64,000 nt of DNA from NCBI RefSeq assembly GCF_963924675.1, contig NC_089222.1, positions 2,046,001 through 2,110,000 of the forward strand, given 5' to 3'. Below, piece after piece: positions 20,421 through 31,706 of this stretch. The notes under the pieces were generated by a model. That model saw only the letters and a list, made by a program, of their open reading frames with translations. It was not told the origin of the DNA and searched no databases. A program made the translations under genes and the position numbers. Numbering within the stretch: position 1 is the first letter of the stretch; every line of letters begins with the position of its first letter. Source of the stretch: Phocoena phocoena (taxonomy: Eukaryota > Chordata > Mammalia > Artiodactyla > Phocoenidae).

Positions 20421-23115
20421 TTAGATTCCATATATATGTGTTAGCATATGGTATCTGTTTTTCACTTTCTGACTTACTTCACTCTGCATGACAGACTCTA
20501 GGTCCATCCACGTCACTACAAATAACTCAATTTCATTTCTTTTTATGGCTGAGTAGTATTCCATTGTATATATGTGCCACATCTTCTTTATGCATTCATC
20601 TGTCAATGGACACTTAGGTTGCTTCCATCTCCTGGCTATTGTAAATAGAGCTGCAATGAATATTGTTGTACATGACTCTTTTTGAATGATGTTTTTTTCA
20701 GGGTATATGCCCAGTAGTGCAATTGCTGGGTCGTATGGTAGTTCTATTTTTAGTTTTTTAAGGAATCCCCATACTGTTCTCCATAGTGGCTGTATCAACT
20801 TATCTTCCCACCAACAGTGTAAGAGGGTTTCCTTTTCTCCACACCCTCTCCAGCACTTATTTTTTGTAGATTTTTTGATGATGGCCATTCTGACTGGTGT
20901 GAGGTGATACCTCATTGTAGTTTTAATTTGCATTTCTCTAATGATTAGTGATGTTGGGCATCCTTTCATGTGTTTGTTGGCAACCTGTATAACTTCTTTG
21001 GAGAAATGTCTAGTTAGGTCTTCTGCCCATTTTGGATTGGGTTGTTTGTTTTTTTGATATTGAGCTGCTTGTATATTTTGGAGATTAATCTTTTGTCAGT
21101 TGATTCATTTGCAAATACTTTCTCCCATTCTGAGGGTTGTCTTTTCATCTTGTTTATGGTTTCCTTTGCTGTGCAAAAGCTTTTAAGTTTCATTAGGTAC
21201 CATTTGTTTATTTTTGATTGTATTTATTTTTATTTATTTTTTGCGGCACTCGGGCTTCTCACTGCTGTGGCCTCTCCCGTTGCGGATCACAGGCTCCGGA
21301 CGCGCAGGCTCAACGGCCGTGTCTCGTGGGCCTATCCGCTCCGCGACATGTGGGACCTTCCCAGACCGGGACACAAACCCGTGTCCCCTGCATCAGCAGG
21401 CGGACTCTCAACCACTGCACCACCAGGGAAGCCCCTATTTTTTTATTTTATTTCCATTTCTCTAGGAGGTGGGTCAAAAAGAATCTTGCTGTGATTTATG
21501 TCATAGAATGTTCTACCTAGGTTTTCCTCTAAGAGTTTTATAGTGTCTGGCCTTACATTTAGGTCTTTAATCCATTTTGAGTTTATTTTTGTGTATGGTG
21601 TTAGGGAACGTTCTAATTTCATTCTTTTACATGTAGCTGTCCAGTTTTCCCACCACCAGTTATTGAAGAGCCTGTCTTTTCTCCATTGTATGTTCTTGCC
21701 TCCTTTATCAAAGATAAGGTGACCATAGGTGCGTGGGTTTATCTCTGGGCTTTCTATCCTGTTCCACTGATCTATATTTCTGTTTCTGCGTCAGTACCAT
21801 ACTGTCTTGTTTATGTAGCTTTGTAGTAGAGTCTGAAGTCTAGGAGCTCCAGCTCCGTTTTTCTTTCTCAAGATTGCTTTGGCTATTTGGGGTCTTTTGT
21901 GTTTACATACAAATTGTGCAATTTTTTATTCTAGTTCTGTGAAAAATGCCATTGGTAGTTTGATAGGGGTTGTATTGAATCTGTAGATTGCTTTGGGTAG
22001 TATAGTCATTTTCACAATGTTGATTCTTCCAATCCAAGAACATGGTATATCTCTCCATCTGTTTGTATCATCTTTAATTTCTTTCATTAGTGTCTTATAG
22101 TTTTCTGCATACATGTCTTTTGTCTGCTTAGGTATGTTTATTCCTAGATATTTAATTCTTTTTGTTGCTATGGTAAATGAGATTGTTTCCTTAATTTCTC
22201 TTTCAGATTTTTCATCATTATTGTATAGGAATGCAAGAGATTTCGGTGCATTAATTTTGTATCCTGCTACTTTACCAAATTCATTGATTAGCTTTAGTAG
22301 TTTTCTAGAGCATCTTTAGGATTCTCTATGTATAGTATCATGTCATCTGCAAATAGTGACAGTTTTACTGCTCTTTGGATTCCTTTTATTTCTTTTTCAT
22401 CTCTGATTGCTTTGGCTAAAACTTCCAGAACTATGTTGAACAATTGTAGTGAGAGTGGGCAACCTTGTCCTGTTCCTGATTGTTGAGGAAATGGTTTCAG
22501 TTTTTCACTGCTGAGAATGATGTTGCCTATGGGTTTGTCATATATGGCCTTTATTATGTTGAGGTAAGTTCTCTCTATGCCTACTCTCTGGAGACTTTTT
22601 ACCATAAGTGGGTGTTGAATTTTGTTGAAAGCTTTTTCTTCATCTATTGAGGTGATCACATGGTTTTTATCCTTCAATTTGTTAATATGGTGTATCACAT
22701 TGATTGATTTGCATATATTGAAGAATCCTTGCATCCCTGGCATAAACACCACTTGATCATGGTGTATGATCCTTTTAATGTGCTGTTGGATTCTGTTTGC
22801 TAGTATTTTGTTGAGGATTTTTGCATCTATGTTCATCAGTGATATTGGCCTGTAGTTTTCTTTTCTTTTGATATCTTTGTTTGGTTTTGGTGTCATGGTG
22901 ATGGTGGCCTCCTAGAATTAGTTTGAGAGTGTTCCTCCCTCTATTATATTTTGGAAGAGTTTGAGAAGCATAGGTGTTAGCTCTTCTCTAAATGTTTGAT
23001 AGAATTCACCTGTGAACGCATCTGGTCCTGGGCTTTTGTTTGTTGGAAGATTTCAAATCACAGTTTCATTTTCAGTGCTTGTGATTGTTCTGTTTATATT
23101 TCCTATTTCTTCCTA
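20421..23115 (-). pseudogene. L1 ORF2 remnant (RT plus C-terminus)
   Basis: Encodes the reverse transcriptase half of L1 ORF2p, which primes cDNA synthesis on nicked chromosomal DNA. A 200-codon open piece (22294-22896) shows [20 protein letters not shown], motif A as [11 protein letters not shown] (usual second Asp changed to Asn), GTGQGCPLS, and the catalytic FADD motif at 22342-22353. A 182-codon piece (20421-20969) carries the Cys-rich C-terminus [16 protein letters not shown]. The reading begins just before the RT domain; the N-terminal ~440 residues, including the endonuclease, are absent. Stops, frameshifts and the SINE at 21228-21435 break it. Confidence 0.92.
21228..21435 (-). mobile_element. 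CHR-2 SINE inside L1 ORF2
   Basis: Antisense CHR-2 from 'gcggcactcgggcttctc' to 'caccagggaagcccc'. It lies in a T-rich part of ORF2, so the target duplication merges with the tail and is not clean. It post-dates the 6-kb L1. Confidence 0.93.
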
Positions 23116-23179
23116 ATTCAGTCACCGAAGATTCTGTGTTTGTTATCGTAGGTCTCTTTCCTTCTCTTGTGTTTCCTGC

Positions 23180-24071
23180 CTAGAGAAGTTCCTTTAGCAT
23201 TTGTTGTAAAGTTGGTTTGGTGGTGCTGAAGTCTCTTAGCTTTTGCTTGTCTGTAAAGGTTTTAAATTCTTCGTCAAATCTGAATGAGATTCTTGCTGGG
23301 TAGAGTAATCTTGCTTGTAGGTTTTTCCCTTTCATCACTTTAAATACGTCCTGCCACTCCCTTCTGGCTTGCAGAGTTTCTGCTGAAAGAACAGCTGTTA
23401 ACCTTATGGGGATTCTCTTGTATGTTATTTGTTGCTTTTCCCTTGCTGCTTTTAATATTTTTCTTTGTATTTAATCTTTGATAGTTTGATTAATATGTGT
23501 CTTGGCATGTTTCTCCTTGGATTTTTCCTGTGTGGGACTCTCTGCACTTCCTGGACTTGATTGACTATTTCCTTTCACATATTAGGGAAGTTTTCAACTA
23601 TAATCTCTTCAAATATTTTCTCGTCCCTTTCTTTTTCTCTTCTTCTTCTGGGACCCCCATAATTCAAATGTTGGTGCATTTAATGTTGTCCCAGAGGTCT
23701 CTGAGACTGTCCTCAATTCTGTTCATTCTTTTTTCTTTAATCTGCTCTCCAGTAGTCATTTCCACTATTTTATCTTCCAGGTCACTTATCTTTTCTTCTG
23801 CCTCTGTTATTGTGCTATTGTTTCCTTCTAGAGAATTTTAAATTTCATTTATGGTGTTGTTCATTATTGTTTGTTTGCTCTTTAGTTCTTCTAGGTCCTT
23901 GTTAAACGTTTCTTGTATTTTATCCATTCTATTTCCAAGATTTTGGATCATCTTTACTATCATTACTCTGAATTGTTTTTCAGGTAGACTGCCTATTTCC
24001 TCTTCATTTGTTTGGTCTGGTGGGTTTTTACCTTGTTCCTTCATGTGCTGCATATTTCTCTGTCTTCTCAT
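23180..24071 (-). pseudogene. L1 ORF1 remnant
   Basis: Encodes L1 ORF1p, the trimeric RNA-binding chaperone of the L1 particle. The start ATG is at 24069-24071. The first 77 codons are open and end in the coiled-coil stretch MDKIQETFNKDLEELKSKQ; codon 78 is a TAA where the family usually has Lys. Downstream, the RNA-recognition and C-terminal regions are recognisable (ITEAEEKISDLEDKI; then, shifted in frame, text matching the 'ETLQARREWQ' area) up to the stop at 23180-23182. Nonsense and indel mutations leave it non-functional. Confidence 0.9.
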
Positions 24072-26008
24072 TTTGCTTAACTTACTGTGTTTAGTGTCTC
24101 CTTTTTGCAGACTGCAGGTTCGTAGTTTGTGTTGCTTTTGGTGTCTGCCCCCAGTGGGTAAGATTGGTTCAGTGGGTTGTGCAGGCTTCCTGGTGGAGGG
24201 GATTGGTGCCTGTGTTCTTGTGGATGAGGCTGGATATTGTCCCTCTGGCGGGAGGACCGCATCCGGTGGTGTGTTTTGAGGTGTCTGTAAACTTAGTGTG
24301 ATTTTAGGCAGCCTCTCTGTTCATGTGTTGGGTTGTGTTCCTGTCTTGCTAGTTGTTTGGCATGGGGTGTCCAGCACTGTAGCTTACTGGTTGTTGAGTG
24401 GAACTGCATCTTAGCATTGAGACGGAGATCTCTGGGAGAGCTCTCGCCAATTGATAGTACGTGGGACCAGGAAGTTGATTGGTGGACCAATGTCCTGAAC
24501 TCCACTCTCCCACCTCAGAGGCTCAGGCCTGACACCCAACTGGAGCACTAAGACCCTGTCAGCCACACGGCTCAGAAGAAAAGTGAGAAAAAGAAGAAAG
24601 AAAGAAAAATAAAATAAAATAATTAAAATTTTTTATAAAAATATTTTTTAAAGTAAAACATATGATTGAAAAAAAAAAGATTCGCAAAACCAGTAAATAA
24701 ATCCACCAGTGATAACAAGTGCTAAAAATTAAACTAAGATAAATATATAAATCATAAACTAGTCAGTCACATACAGCAAACCCCAAGTCTACAGTTGCTC
24801 CCAAGTTCCACTGCCTCAGTTTTGGGATGATTCATTGTCTATTCTTGTATTCCACAGATGCAGCGTACACCAAGTTGATTGTGGAGATTTAATCTGCTGC
24901 TCCTGAGGCTGCTGGGAGAGATTTCCCTTTCTCTTCTTTGTTCGCACAGCTCCTGGGGTTCAGCTTTGGATTTGGCCCAGCCTCTGCATGTAGGTCGCTG
25001 GAGGGCATCTGTTCTTCACTCAGACAGGATGGGGTTAAATAAACAGCTGATTCGGGGGCTCTGGCTCACTCAGGCCGGGGGGAGGGAGGGGCACGGAGTG
25101 TGGGACGAGCCTGTGGCCTCAGAGGCCGGCGTGATGTTGCACCAGCCTGAGGTGCACCATGCGTTCTCCCGGGGAAGTTGTCCCTGGATCCCGGGACCCT
25201 GGCAGTGGCAGGCTGCACAGACTCCCCAGAAGGGGAGGTGTGGATAGTGACCTGTGCTCGCACACAGGCTTCTTGGTGGCAGCAGCAGCACCCTTAGCGT
25301 CTCATGCCCGTCTCTGGGGTCCGCACTTTTAGCCACGGCTCGCGCCCGTCTCTGGAGCTCGTTTAGGCGGTGCTCTGAATACCCTCTCCTTGTGCGCCCC
25401 AAAACAATTGTCTCTTGCCTCTTCGGCAGCTCCAGGCTTTTCCCGGACTCCCTCCCGGCTAGCCGTGGTGCACTAACCCCCTGCAGGCTGTGTTTACCTC
25501 GCCAACCCCAGTCCTCTCCCTGGGATTCGACTGAAGCCCGAGCCTCAGCTCCCAGCCCCTGCCCGACCCGGCGGGTGAGCAGACAAGCCTCTCGGGCTGG
25601 TGAGTGCCGGTCAGCACCGATCCTCTGTGCGGGAATCTCCCCGCTTTGCCCTCCGCACCCCTGTTGCTGCGCTATCCTCCGCGGCTCCGAAGCTTCCCAC
25701 CCCCACCACCCACAGTCTCCGCCCGCGAAGGGGCTTCCTAGTGTGTGGAAACCTCTCCTCCTTCACAGCTCACTCCCACTGGTGCAGGTCCCGTTCCTAT
25801 TCTTTTGTCTCTGTTTATTCTTTTTTCTTTTGCCCTACCCAGGTACATGGGGAGTTTCTTGTCCTTTGGGAGGTCTGAGGTATTTTGCCAGCGTTCAGTA
25901 GGTCTTCTGTAAGAGCTGATCCACATGTAGGTGTATTTTTGCTGTATTTGTGGGGAGGACGGTGATCTCCATGTCTTACTCCTCCACCAACTTGAAGGTC
26001 CCCCCCAC
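24072..26008 (-). promoter_or_regulatory. L1 5'UTR with internal promoter
   Basis: The full 1.9-kb 5'UTR in antisense, sharing its order with 6704-8280. The core at about 25020-25730 is CpG-rich and would look like a small CpG island. L1 5'UTRs act as internal Pol II promoters and some also fire antisense. Here sense transcription would run leftward. Activity is inferred only. Confidence 0.7.
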
Positions 26009-26289
26009 AAATTGCTTTCTAAAGAAAGTAGAAGTTAAGGTTCCTGGGGAATGGAGTGCCTTTGTTCTCACTAGCAGAGGAAATAGGATTGGGGAGAGAA
26101 CTGAACTTTCTGCATAGCAGAGGAAGAAAAACTTTGAGCTCAAAGAGAATGTGTGAAGAATGCAGTAAGAGGACGGGAATGGGAAAGAAGAGAGTAGCCA
26201 ACAAAATGATGAGATACTCCTTGACATTATTCCTTTCTAGCAAATTGTATTTTCCCAAATAAGCGCAAAAATATTTTTTCTCCCACATG

Positions 26290-26785
26290 CTCTTTTAGAA
26301 CCTTGCCAACCCCCCATCAAGAGGCGGGAGTCTGTCTTTCCCCTTAAAACTGGTGGGACAACGTGACTTCCTTAACAAACAGCATGTAATAATAAGTAAT
26401 AGGGGGTAACTCCCATGGCCAGATGAGAAAAGGTAATATAGGTGCTGTCTAGCTCTCTTTGGGGACACTTGCATTTCAGCCTTGAACTGCCGTGTAAGAA
26501 GTCTGGCTACCCTTAAGCACAAATGCTTAAGGAAGGACCATGTAGGACGACCATTAAGAGAATTTCCCCCATGGACATGAGGATATATGTCCAGGCCAGC
26601 CAGTTCGACCCAGGAGGTGGAGGAGAGACGCATGGGGCAGAGCTACTCCCAGCGAAGCCCAGCTTAAATCAAACGACCCCTAGCCAATGCAAAGACTCAA
26701 GAGAAATAATAAATAATAGTTCTTTTAAACCAGTGAATTTTGGTGTGGTTTGTAACATAGTAGTATCTAACTGATACATTCTTCA
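26290..26785 (+). repeat. MLT1-like (ERVL-MaLR) LTR
   Basis: The 3' end 'ttttaaaccagtgaattttggtgtggtttgtaacatagtagtatctaactgatac' is the standard MaLR/MLT1 ending. The upstream text ('gacatgaggatatatgtccaggcc', 'gaaataataaataatag') fits the same class. Frames inside it are not genes. Confidence 0.65.
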
Positions 26786-28444
26786 TTTCATAACTCCATC
26801 CCTGTTTGGATGATAAAGATATAATCACAATAGACATGAGGGATGCCCTTGCAAGATTTTTCTCCTTGACTTTTCCATTAGCATCTTCTGATTACTTGGC
26901 ATGGTGTTCTCGGATATAGCTTAAAACTAAGCATAACATTTGGTCACTTGCTTTACTAAATCATTTGTACTTGATCTCCACTGACTCTCATGTCTATGAA
27001 AGGGAGAGAAAAATTTATGGAGGTGATAATTTTATCTAATGAATTTTTCAAAGGAAATTTCCCAGGAGGGCAATTAGAAACAGAAGAGACATTTTTATTT
27101 GAAAATCACCAGTATTTGCATATCTGGGAACATCTCCCTGACTATATAGTAAGAGGAATCAACAGAGAACTGTCTCTTATCAAGTAGTCTTATTTGTAAT
27201 TACTTGTTATTTCCCCAATACATTATTCACTGTTTTAATGTTTACCGTTTGGGGAAAGCCAGCAGGGAGCAAGCAGATAGGTGAATTCTCTTTCTGCATA
27301 GCTTCTTCCTTCTTCCTAAGAATTGTCTGTCTTATCTCTTGTACAAAAATAAAATATTCATGGGAGCCAGAGAGGAACGTTTGGAAGGCAATTCTTCATT
27401 ACAGATAAACTCCAGATGTAACTTGATAGTGTTCTTTACTCGTGGAAAATAGCGAGCACAATTCCCTCATGCTGTTCTGAGCTGATGTGAGCTGTGTGGT
27501 TTTGACAGGCAGATTTTTTTTTCCAGCCTTTGTTTCTAGTCACTGAGTACAGATGCAGCTTCAGGGAACTGTTAAAGTTCCAGGTGAATTGGATAACTTG
27601 CTTTCTTGCGTTCTGATTGTCAGTGTACCTTTGAGTGTCAGGGTGAGGGTTGTATTACTTATCCATCATTACCAGTATTTATGACACACACATATGCATT
27701 GCTGAGCACTGCTTGAATGTACATTAATTTAGGTAGTAGGTGGATTGCCAGAGGCATAAGTAGGAAAATTTTCCATAAAATCGAAGGATCAGAAAGAGCT
27801 CTGAAAATATTTTAGGTGCACTATTTCCTAAAGTGTGGTAGTTACCATTGGGGTCACAACGAATGCTTTTCGGTGACATATGAGATGAGTTGGCAACTGG
27901 GCAAGGCACTAAATGATACTAAATCACCTACTGAATGGTGTTTACTTTTCAATACTATAGTATTGTTCTGATTATGTTAAGCAGAAAGTTTCAGGTTAAT
28001 GCTAGTAAGTGTTTACCACTTTTCTAATGTTTTAAATCTATTTTCACAAAAAGAGAGGAAATACGATGCAGCTAGGGTGTAATGTCATTGTTTATTTTCT
28101 TTGTATTTATTTCTATGATTTCCTTCTATCTGTGGTAGGCAATAATGGTGGTCCCTTACAAGTAACACTTGGAAATAGCAAAAGTCATGAAGGTGGCACA
28201 CAACTGCATGAGAACTGGAAAGCGCTAATCTAATCCCATACATTTGAAGGGTCCACTGCCCAGTCAGGAAGCCCATTTCTCATGACAAGGATGTATTACC
28301 TCCTACAGAGGAAACTTAAGGTGATATTAGTTATTTACCTAATCATTTACACTAATGGTAAAGAACAGAAGGTTGTCTATTTTTCGAATGGTGCATAATC
28401 CACGTGTGTCCTTATACTAGGGAGTCAGTGTCATTTACAGGCAA
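26786..28444. other. Unassigned non-coding sequence
   Basis: About 1.65 kb, the longest stretch without a named repeat in the left half apart from 4829-6204. The frame at 26990-27187 (65 codons, ATG) shows no domain. No promoter or splice pattern I would defend. Confidence 0.5.
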
Positions 28445-28630
28445 TAGTTTGGACTTTTATACTAAGACCGGCCTGGGTTGGAATGCCAGCTCTTCCGATG
28501 TACCGCACGGGCAAGTTGTGGTCTGTGCTTTAATTTTCTCATCTAGAATGTGTTGAGAATGATGCCAAGCTCACTGTCATGAGGATTAAATAAGGTAGTG
28601 TAAACAAGCCCTCATTATAGGGCCTGGTTG
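28445..28630 (+). repeat. MIR element
   Basis: Sense MIR: 'gcctgggttggaatgccagctcttcc', 'tttaattttctcatctagaatg', 'atgaggattaaataaggtagtg'. Confidence 0.75.
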
Positions 28631-28892
28631 AATTCCTGAGCTGGGCTTGTGGCCCTCTGGCCCTGGCATGCACCTTCATGTGATTGGGGGCGTGTTGATA
28701 GACTTAGATTCTTTCAATTTTATATACAATGCCACATTTTTCACAGGAGACACTGTTAAATCGATCAGTTTAATAGTGATATAGAGGATGACCCTCCCCT
28801 GACTTAGACTTTACAGGTCTGCCTTGATTGAATCAGGACTGATTCTTGGTGGAGGTGGAGCCCTTGTTCTTCAAAGTGTTCCTAAGAATGTT

Positions 28893-29050
28893 ATTAACCT
28901 TCTATGTGCCAAGTGCTATACATATATCATATCATCTTTATAACAGCCTTACAAGCTAGAAGAGAATACTTTGGCTCAGTGAGATTAGGTCCCTTGCCCC
29001 AGTTCCTACAAGTAGTAAATGGCATATCCAGAGCTTGATACATTTTAGGC
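28893..29050 (-). repeat. MIR element
   Basis: Antisense MIR: 'ttctatgtgccaagtgctatac', 'tcatctttataacagccttac', 'agtaaatggcatatccagagcttg'. Confidence 0.7.
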
Positions 29051-29134
29051 AGAAAATGGACAATCTATGTGCAAAAAGCAGAGACTATACGTTATTAAAG
29101 ACTAATGTATAAAGCACTCAGTATTGTAGGGAAC

Positions 29135-29425
29135 ACTATAGTGTAGTGCTTAAGAGATCAGACAATACACTGCCTACCACTACCACTTCCCAGCCAGGCG
29201 ACTGTGGGTGTTAATTAGCATCAGTTACCCCTCTGAAATGAGAATGACAATGGTACTGCCATGATGAATTATCATGAGGGTTAAATGAGAAAATCCCTAG
29301 AAGCATGATATGCCTGACTTGTAAAGAGGTATATTACATATGAGCTATAGTAATGCTGTAATCATGCTGGTGCAAGTAGTTAGGTGCCCGATAGATGCAA
29401 GTTGAATAAACGAATGCTCCTGGGC
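29135..29425 (+). repeat. MIR element, near full length
   Basis: Sense MIR: 'actatagtgtagtgcttaagagatcagac', 'gtgggtgttaattagcatcagttacccc', 'tcatgagggttaaatgag', ending 'gatgcaagttgaataaacg'. Confidence 0.72.
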
Positions 29426-29525
29426 GACTTGTTCTTTCAGGAATCTGAGACTCTTGACTTGTTTCATCCCCATCAGGTGGATCCTAGCTGTAGCTTTGCA
29501 CTTGCTTATATACTGGTGCAGGTTT

Positions 29526-29778
29526 CTTAAGAATTTTATTTTATTGAAGTATAGTTAATTTACAATATTGTGTCAATTTCTGCTGTACAGCAAAGTGACT
29601 CAGGTATACATATATGCATTCTTTTTCGTATTCCTTTCCATGATGGTTTATCACGGGATGTTGAATACAGTTCCCTGTGCGAAACAGCAGGACCTTGCTG
29701 TTTATCCATCATAAATATAATAGTTTGCATCTGCTAATCTCAAACTCCCAGTTCTTCCATCCTCCACCTCTCCCTCTT
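29526..29778 (-). mobile_element. 5'-truncated L1, 3'UTR only
   Basis: Antisense L1 3' end ('tattgaagtatagttaatttac', 'gtacagcaaagtgactcagg', 'cagttccctgtgcgaaacagc'). A perfect 13-bp target duplication, ctggtgcaggttt, lies at 29513-29525 and 29779-29791. Confidence 0.93.
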
Positions 29779-30235
29779 CTGGTGCAGGTTTTAATAAATA
29801 GATGTGTGTTGTGTGAGTAGGGGGTGGGAGAGAGAAGGACACAATTCAGCTACTTACACATGTAACAAAACACAAGCTTCCAGCTCATTTAATAAATAGC
29901 GCAGTTGTATGGCTTATGTATAGAAAACACTTTACCTGGATTCTCAAGTGTCCAGTGAAGAATCTAACGAATTTTTTAAATCACCTGCACATGCATAACA
30001 GTCACGGTCATGATATTTATGTGACTTGCATGAATAAATACATTTTTGTACTCAGTTTTATTCCCACCTGACTGCTTATTGGCTTAGAAAACACTTGTCA
30101 AATGGCTGGCATAATTTCCTGAATGGTCTCCTGCTGCTGCAGGCCTCTTCCGGTCAGCTGTGTCTAGATGCCCCCATCTGTATTTTGGTACAAACTTCTC
30201 CTAGCTCAGGTACTGTCCTCCCTGCTATCTGAATC

Positions 30236-30255
30236 TTTTTTTTTTTTTTTTTTTT
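30236..30255. repeat. Poly(T) tract of 20
   Basis: T20 with only a weak flanking repeat ('ctgaat' left, 'ctgaaa' right). It could be a second tail-only insertion but is not convincing. Confidence 0.7.
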
Positions 30256-30334
30256 ACCTGAAATTTTGTTCAATCACTGCCTTTTGATATGAGGACTTCA
30301 GATAGTTCAATATTCTGAAATACCCTCCAGCTGT

Positions 30335-30515
30335 GGTTCTCACGCGTTCGCTGTGTCGGCATCACCTGGAAGGCTTGTTAAACGCAGACTGCCGGGCCCC
30401 CTCCGTGAATTTCATTCAGTGAGCCTGGGATGGGGACTAAGAATTTGTGTTTCTAATCAGTTCCCAGGTGATGCTGACAATGGTTTGGTTTAAAGGTCAC
30501 AGTTTGAGAGCCATT
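30335..30515 (+). repeat. MER5A hAT-Charlie element
   Basis: 'ctgtggttctcacgcg', 'ggcatcacctggaaggcttgttaaac', 'tttctaatcagttcccaggtgatgctg', ending 'cacagtttgagagccattg'. Near full length, with the short inverted terminal ends recognisable. Confidence 0.88.
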
Positions 30516-30777
30516 GCCCTTACGCTGAAATTTTAGACATCCTCATTTACGAGGATGTTCAAAAATGTTGGGCTTCTGACTCATCCTCAATACTATAAAG
30601 ACTAACTCTTCATCCAGAAAGTATAGTCAGGCCTAGGTGGGCCTAGATAATATTTTCACCTTTATACTCCTATTTTCTGGAAAACCTATTTTTCCACAGT
30701 CTACCCCTGACTCTGAATTATGATTACCCTAGTGGTGCTGACGGTGATGGAACAGGTTTATGGAATATGCAGAACTT

Positions 30778-30961
30778 CTTTTTATTATTATTATTTTTAA
30801 ATCAAAGTATAGTTGATTTACAATGTTATGTTTATTTCTGCTGTACAGCAAAGTGACTCAGTTATACATATATACATATATTCTTTTTAATATTCTTTTC
30901 TATTATGGTTTATCATAGGATATTGAATATAGTTCTCTGTGCTATACAGTAGGACCTTGTT
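30778..30961 (-). mobile_element. 5'-truncated L1, first at this site
   Basis: Antisense L1 3' end ('caaagtatagttgatttac' to 'gctatacagtaggaccttg'). Target duplication of 17 bp with one mismatch: tggaatatgcagaactt at 30761-30777 and tggaatatacagaactt at 30962-30978. Confidence 0.93.
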
Positions 30962-30978
30962 TGGAATATACAGAACTT

Positions 30979-31694
30979 TTTTTTCTTTACATCTTTATTG
31001 GAGTATAATTGCTTTACAATGGTGTGTTAGTTGCTGCTGTATAACAAAGTGAATCAGCTATACGTATACATATATCCCCATATCCCCTCCCTCTTGCATC
31101 TCCCTCCCACCCTCCCTCTCCCACCCCTCTAGGTGGTCACAAAGCACCGAGCTGATCTCCCTGTGATATACAGCTGCTTCCCACTAGCTATCTATTTTAC
31201 ATGTGGTAGTGTATATATGTGCATGCCACTATCTCGCTTCATCCCAGCTTACACTTCCCCCTCCCCGTGTCCTCAAGTCCATTCTCTCCATCTGCGTCTT
31301 TATTCCTGTCCTGCCGCTAGGTTCATCAGAACCATTTTTTTTTAGATTCCATATCTATGTGTTAGCATATGGTATTTGTTTTTCTCTTTCGGACTTACTT
31401 CACTCTGTGTGACAGACTCTAGGTCCATCCACCTCACTACAAGTAACTCAATTTTGTTTCTTTTTATGGCTGAGTAACATTCTACTGTATATATGTACCA
31501 CATCTTCTTTATCCATTCATCTGTCAATGGACACTTAGGTTGCTTCCATGTCCTGGCTATTGTAAATAGAGCTGCAATGAACATTGTGGTACATGGCTCT
31601 TTTTGAATTATGGTTTTCTCAGGGTGTATGCCCAGTAGTGGGATTGCTGGGTCATAGGGTAGTTCTATTTTTCATTTTTTAAGGAACCTCCATA
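30979..31694 (-). mobile_element. 5'-truncated L1, second at same site
   Basis: Antisense L1 3'UTR plus ORF2 tail, truncated at '...aaggaacctccatac'. It is inserted in the right target copy of the preceding L1, so 'cagaactt' recurs at 30971-30978 and 31699-31706. Sequence is almost identical to the 3' end of the L1 at 20044. Confidence 0.92.
31342..31694 (-). pseudogene. L1 ORF2 C-terminal remnant
   Basis: The last ~115 codons of L1 ORF2p. An 80-codon open piece (31342-31584) includes [19 protein letters not shown] and KKMWYIYTVECYSAIKR. The upstream part has lost its frame. Truncated and inactive; no catalytic residues are present in this portion. Confidence 0.88.
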
Positions 31695-31706
31695 CGTGCA
31701 GAACTT

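Larger units (their letters stand above)
20044..26008 (-). mobile_element. L1 with 5'UTR, ORF1 and partial ORF2
   Basis: A minus-strand L1 reaching from a T tail (20044-20061) to its 5' end near 26008. A perfect 12-bp target duplication, aaattgctttct, lies at 20032-20043 and 26009-26020. In element order it holds a 1.9-kb 5'UTR, ORF1, the RT and C-terminal part of ORF2, and a 3'UTR. About 1.3 kb covering the ORF2 endonuclease domain is missing, and a CHR-2 SINE has landed in ORF2. Young by its intact target duplication, but coding-dead. Confidence 0.95.

Noticed and set aside
25020..25730. CpG-rich block as a gene promoter CpG island
   Set aside because: It is the L1 5'UTR, with a related sense copy at 6704. 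No host transcript start is implied.
25254..25901. 215-codon frame as a host gene
   Set aside because: It lies entirely within the antisense L1 5'UTR and starts on GTG. Reported only as a finding about L1.
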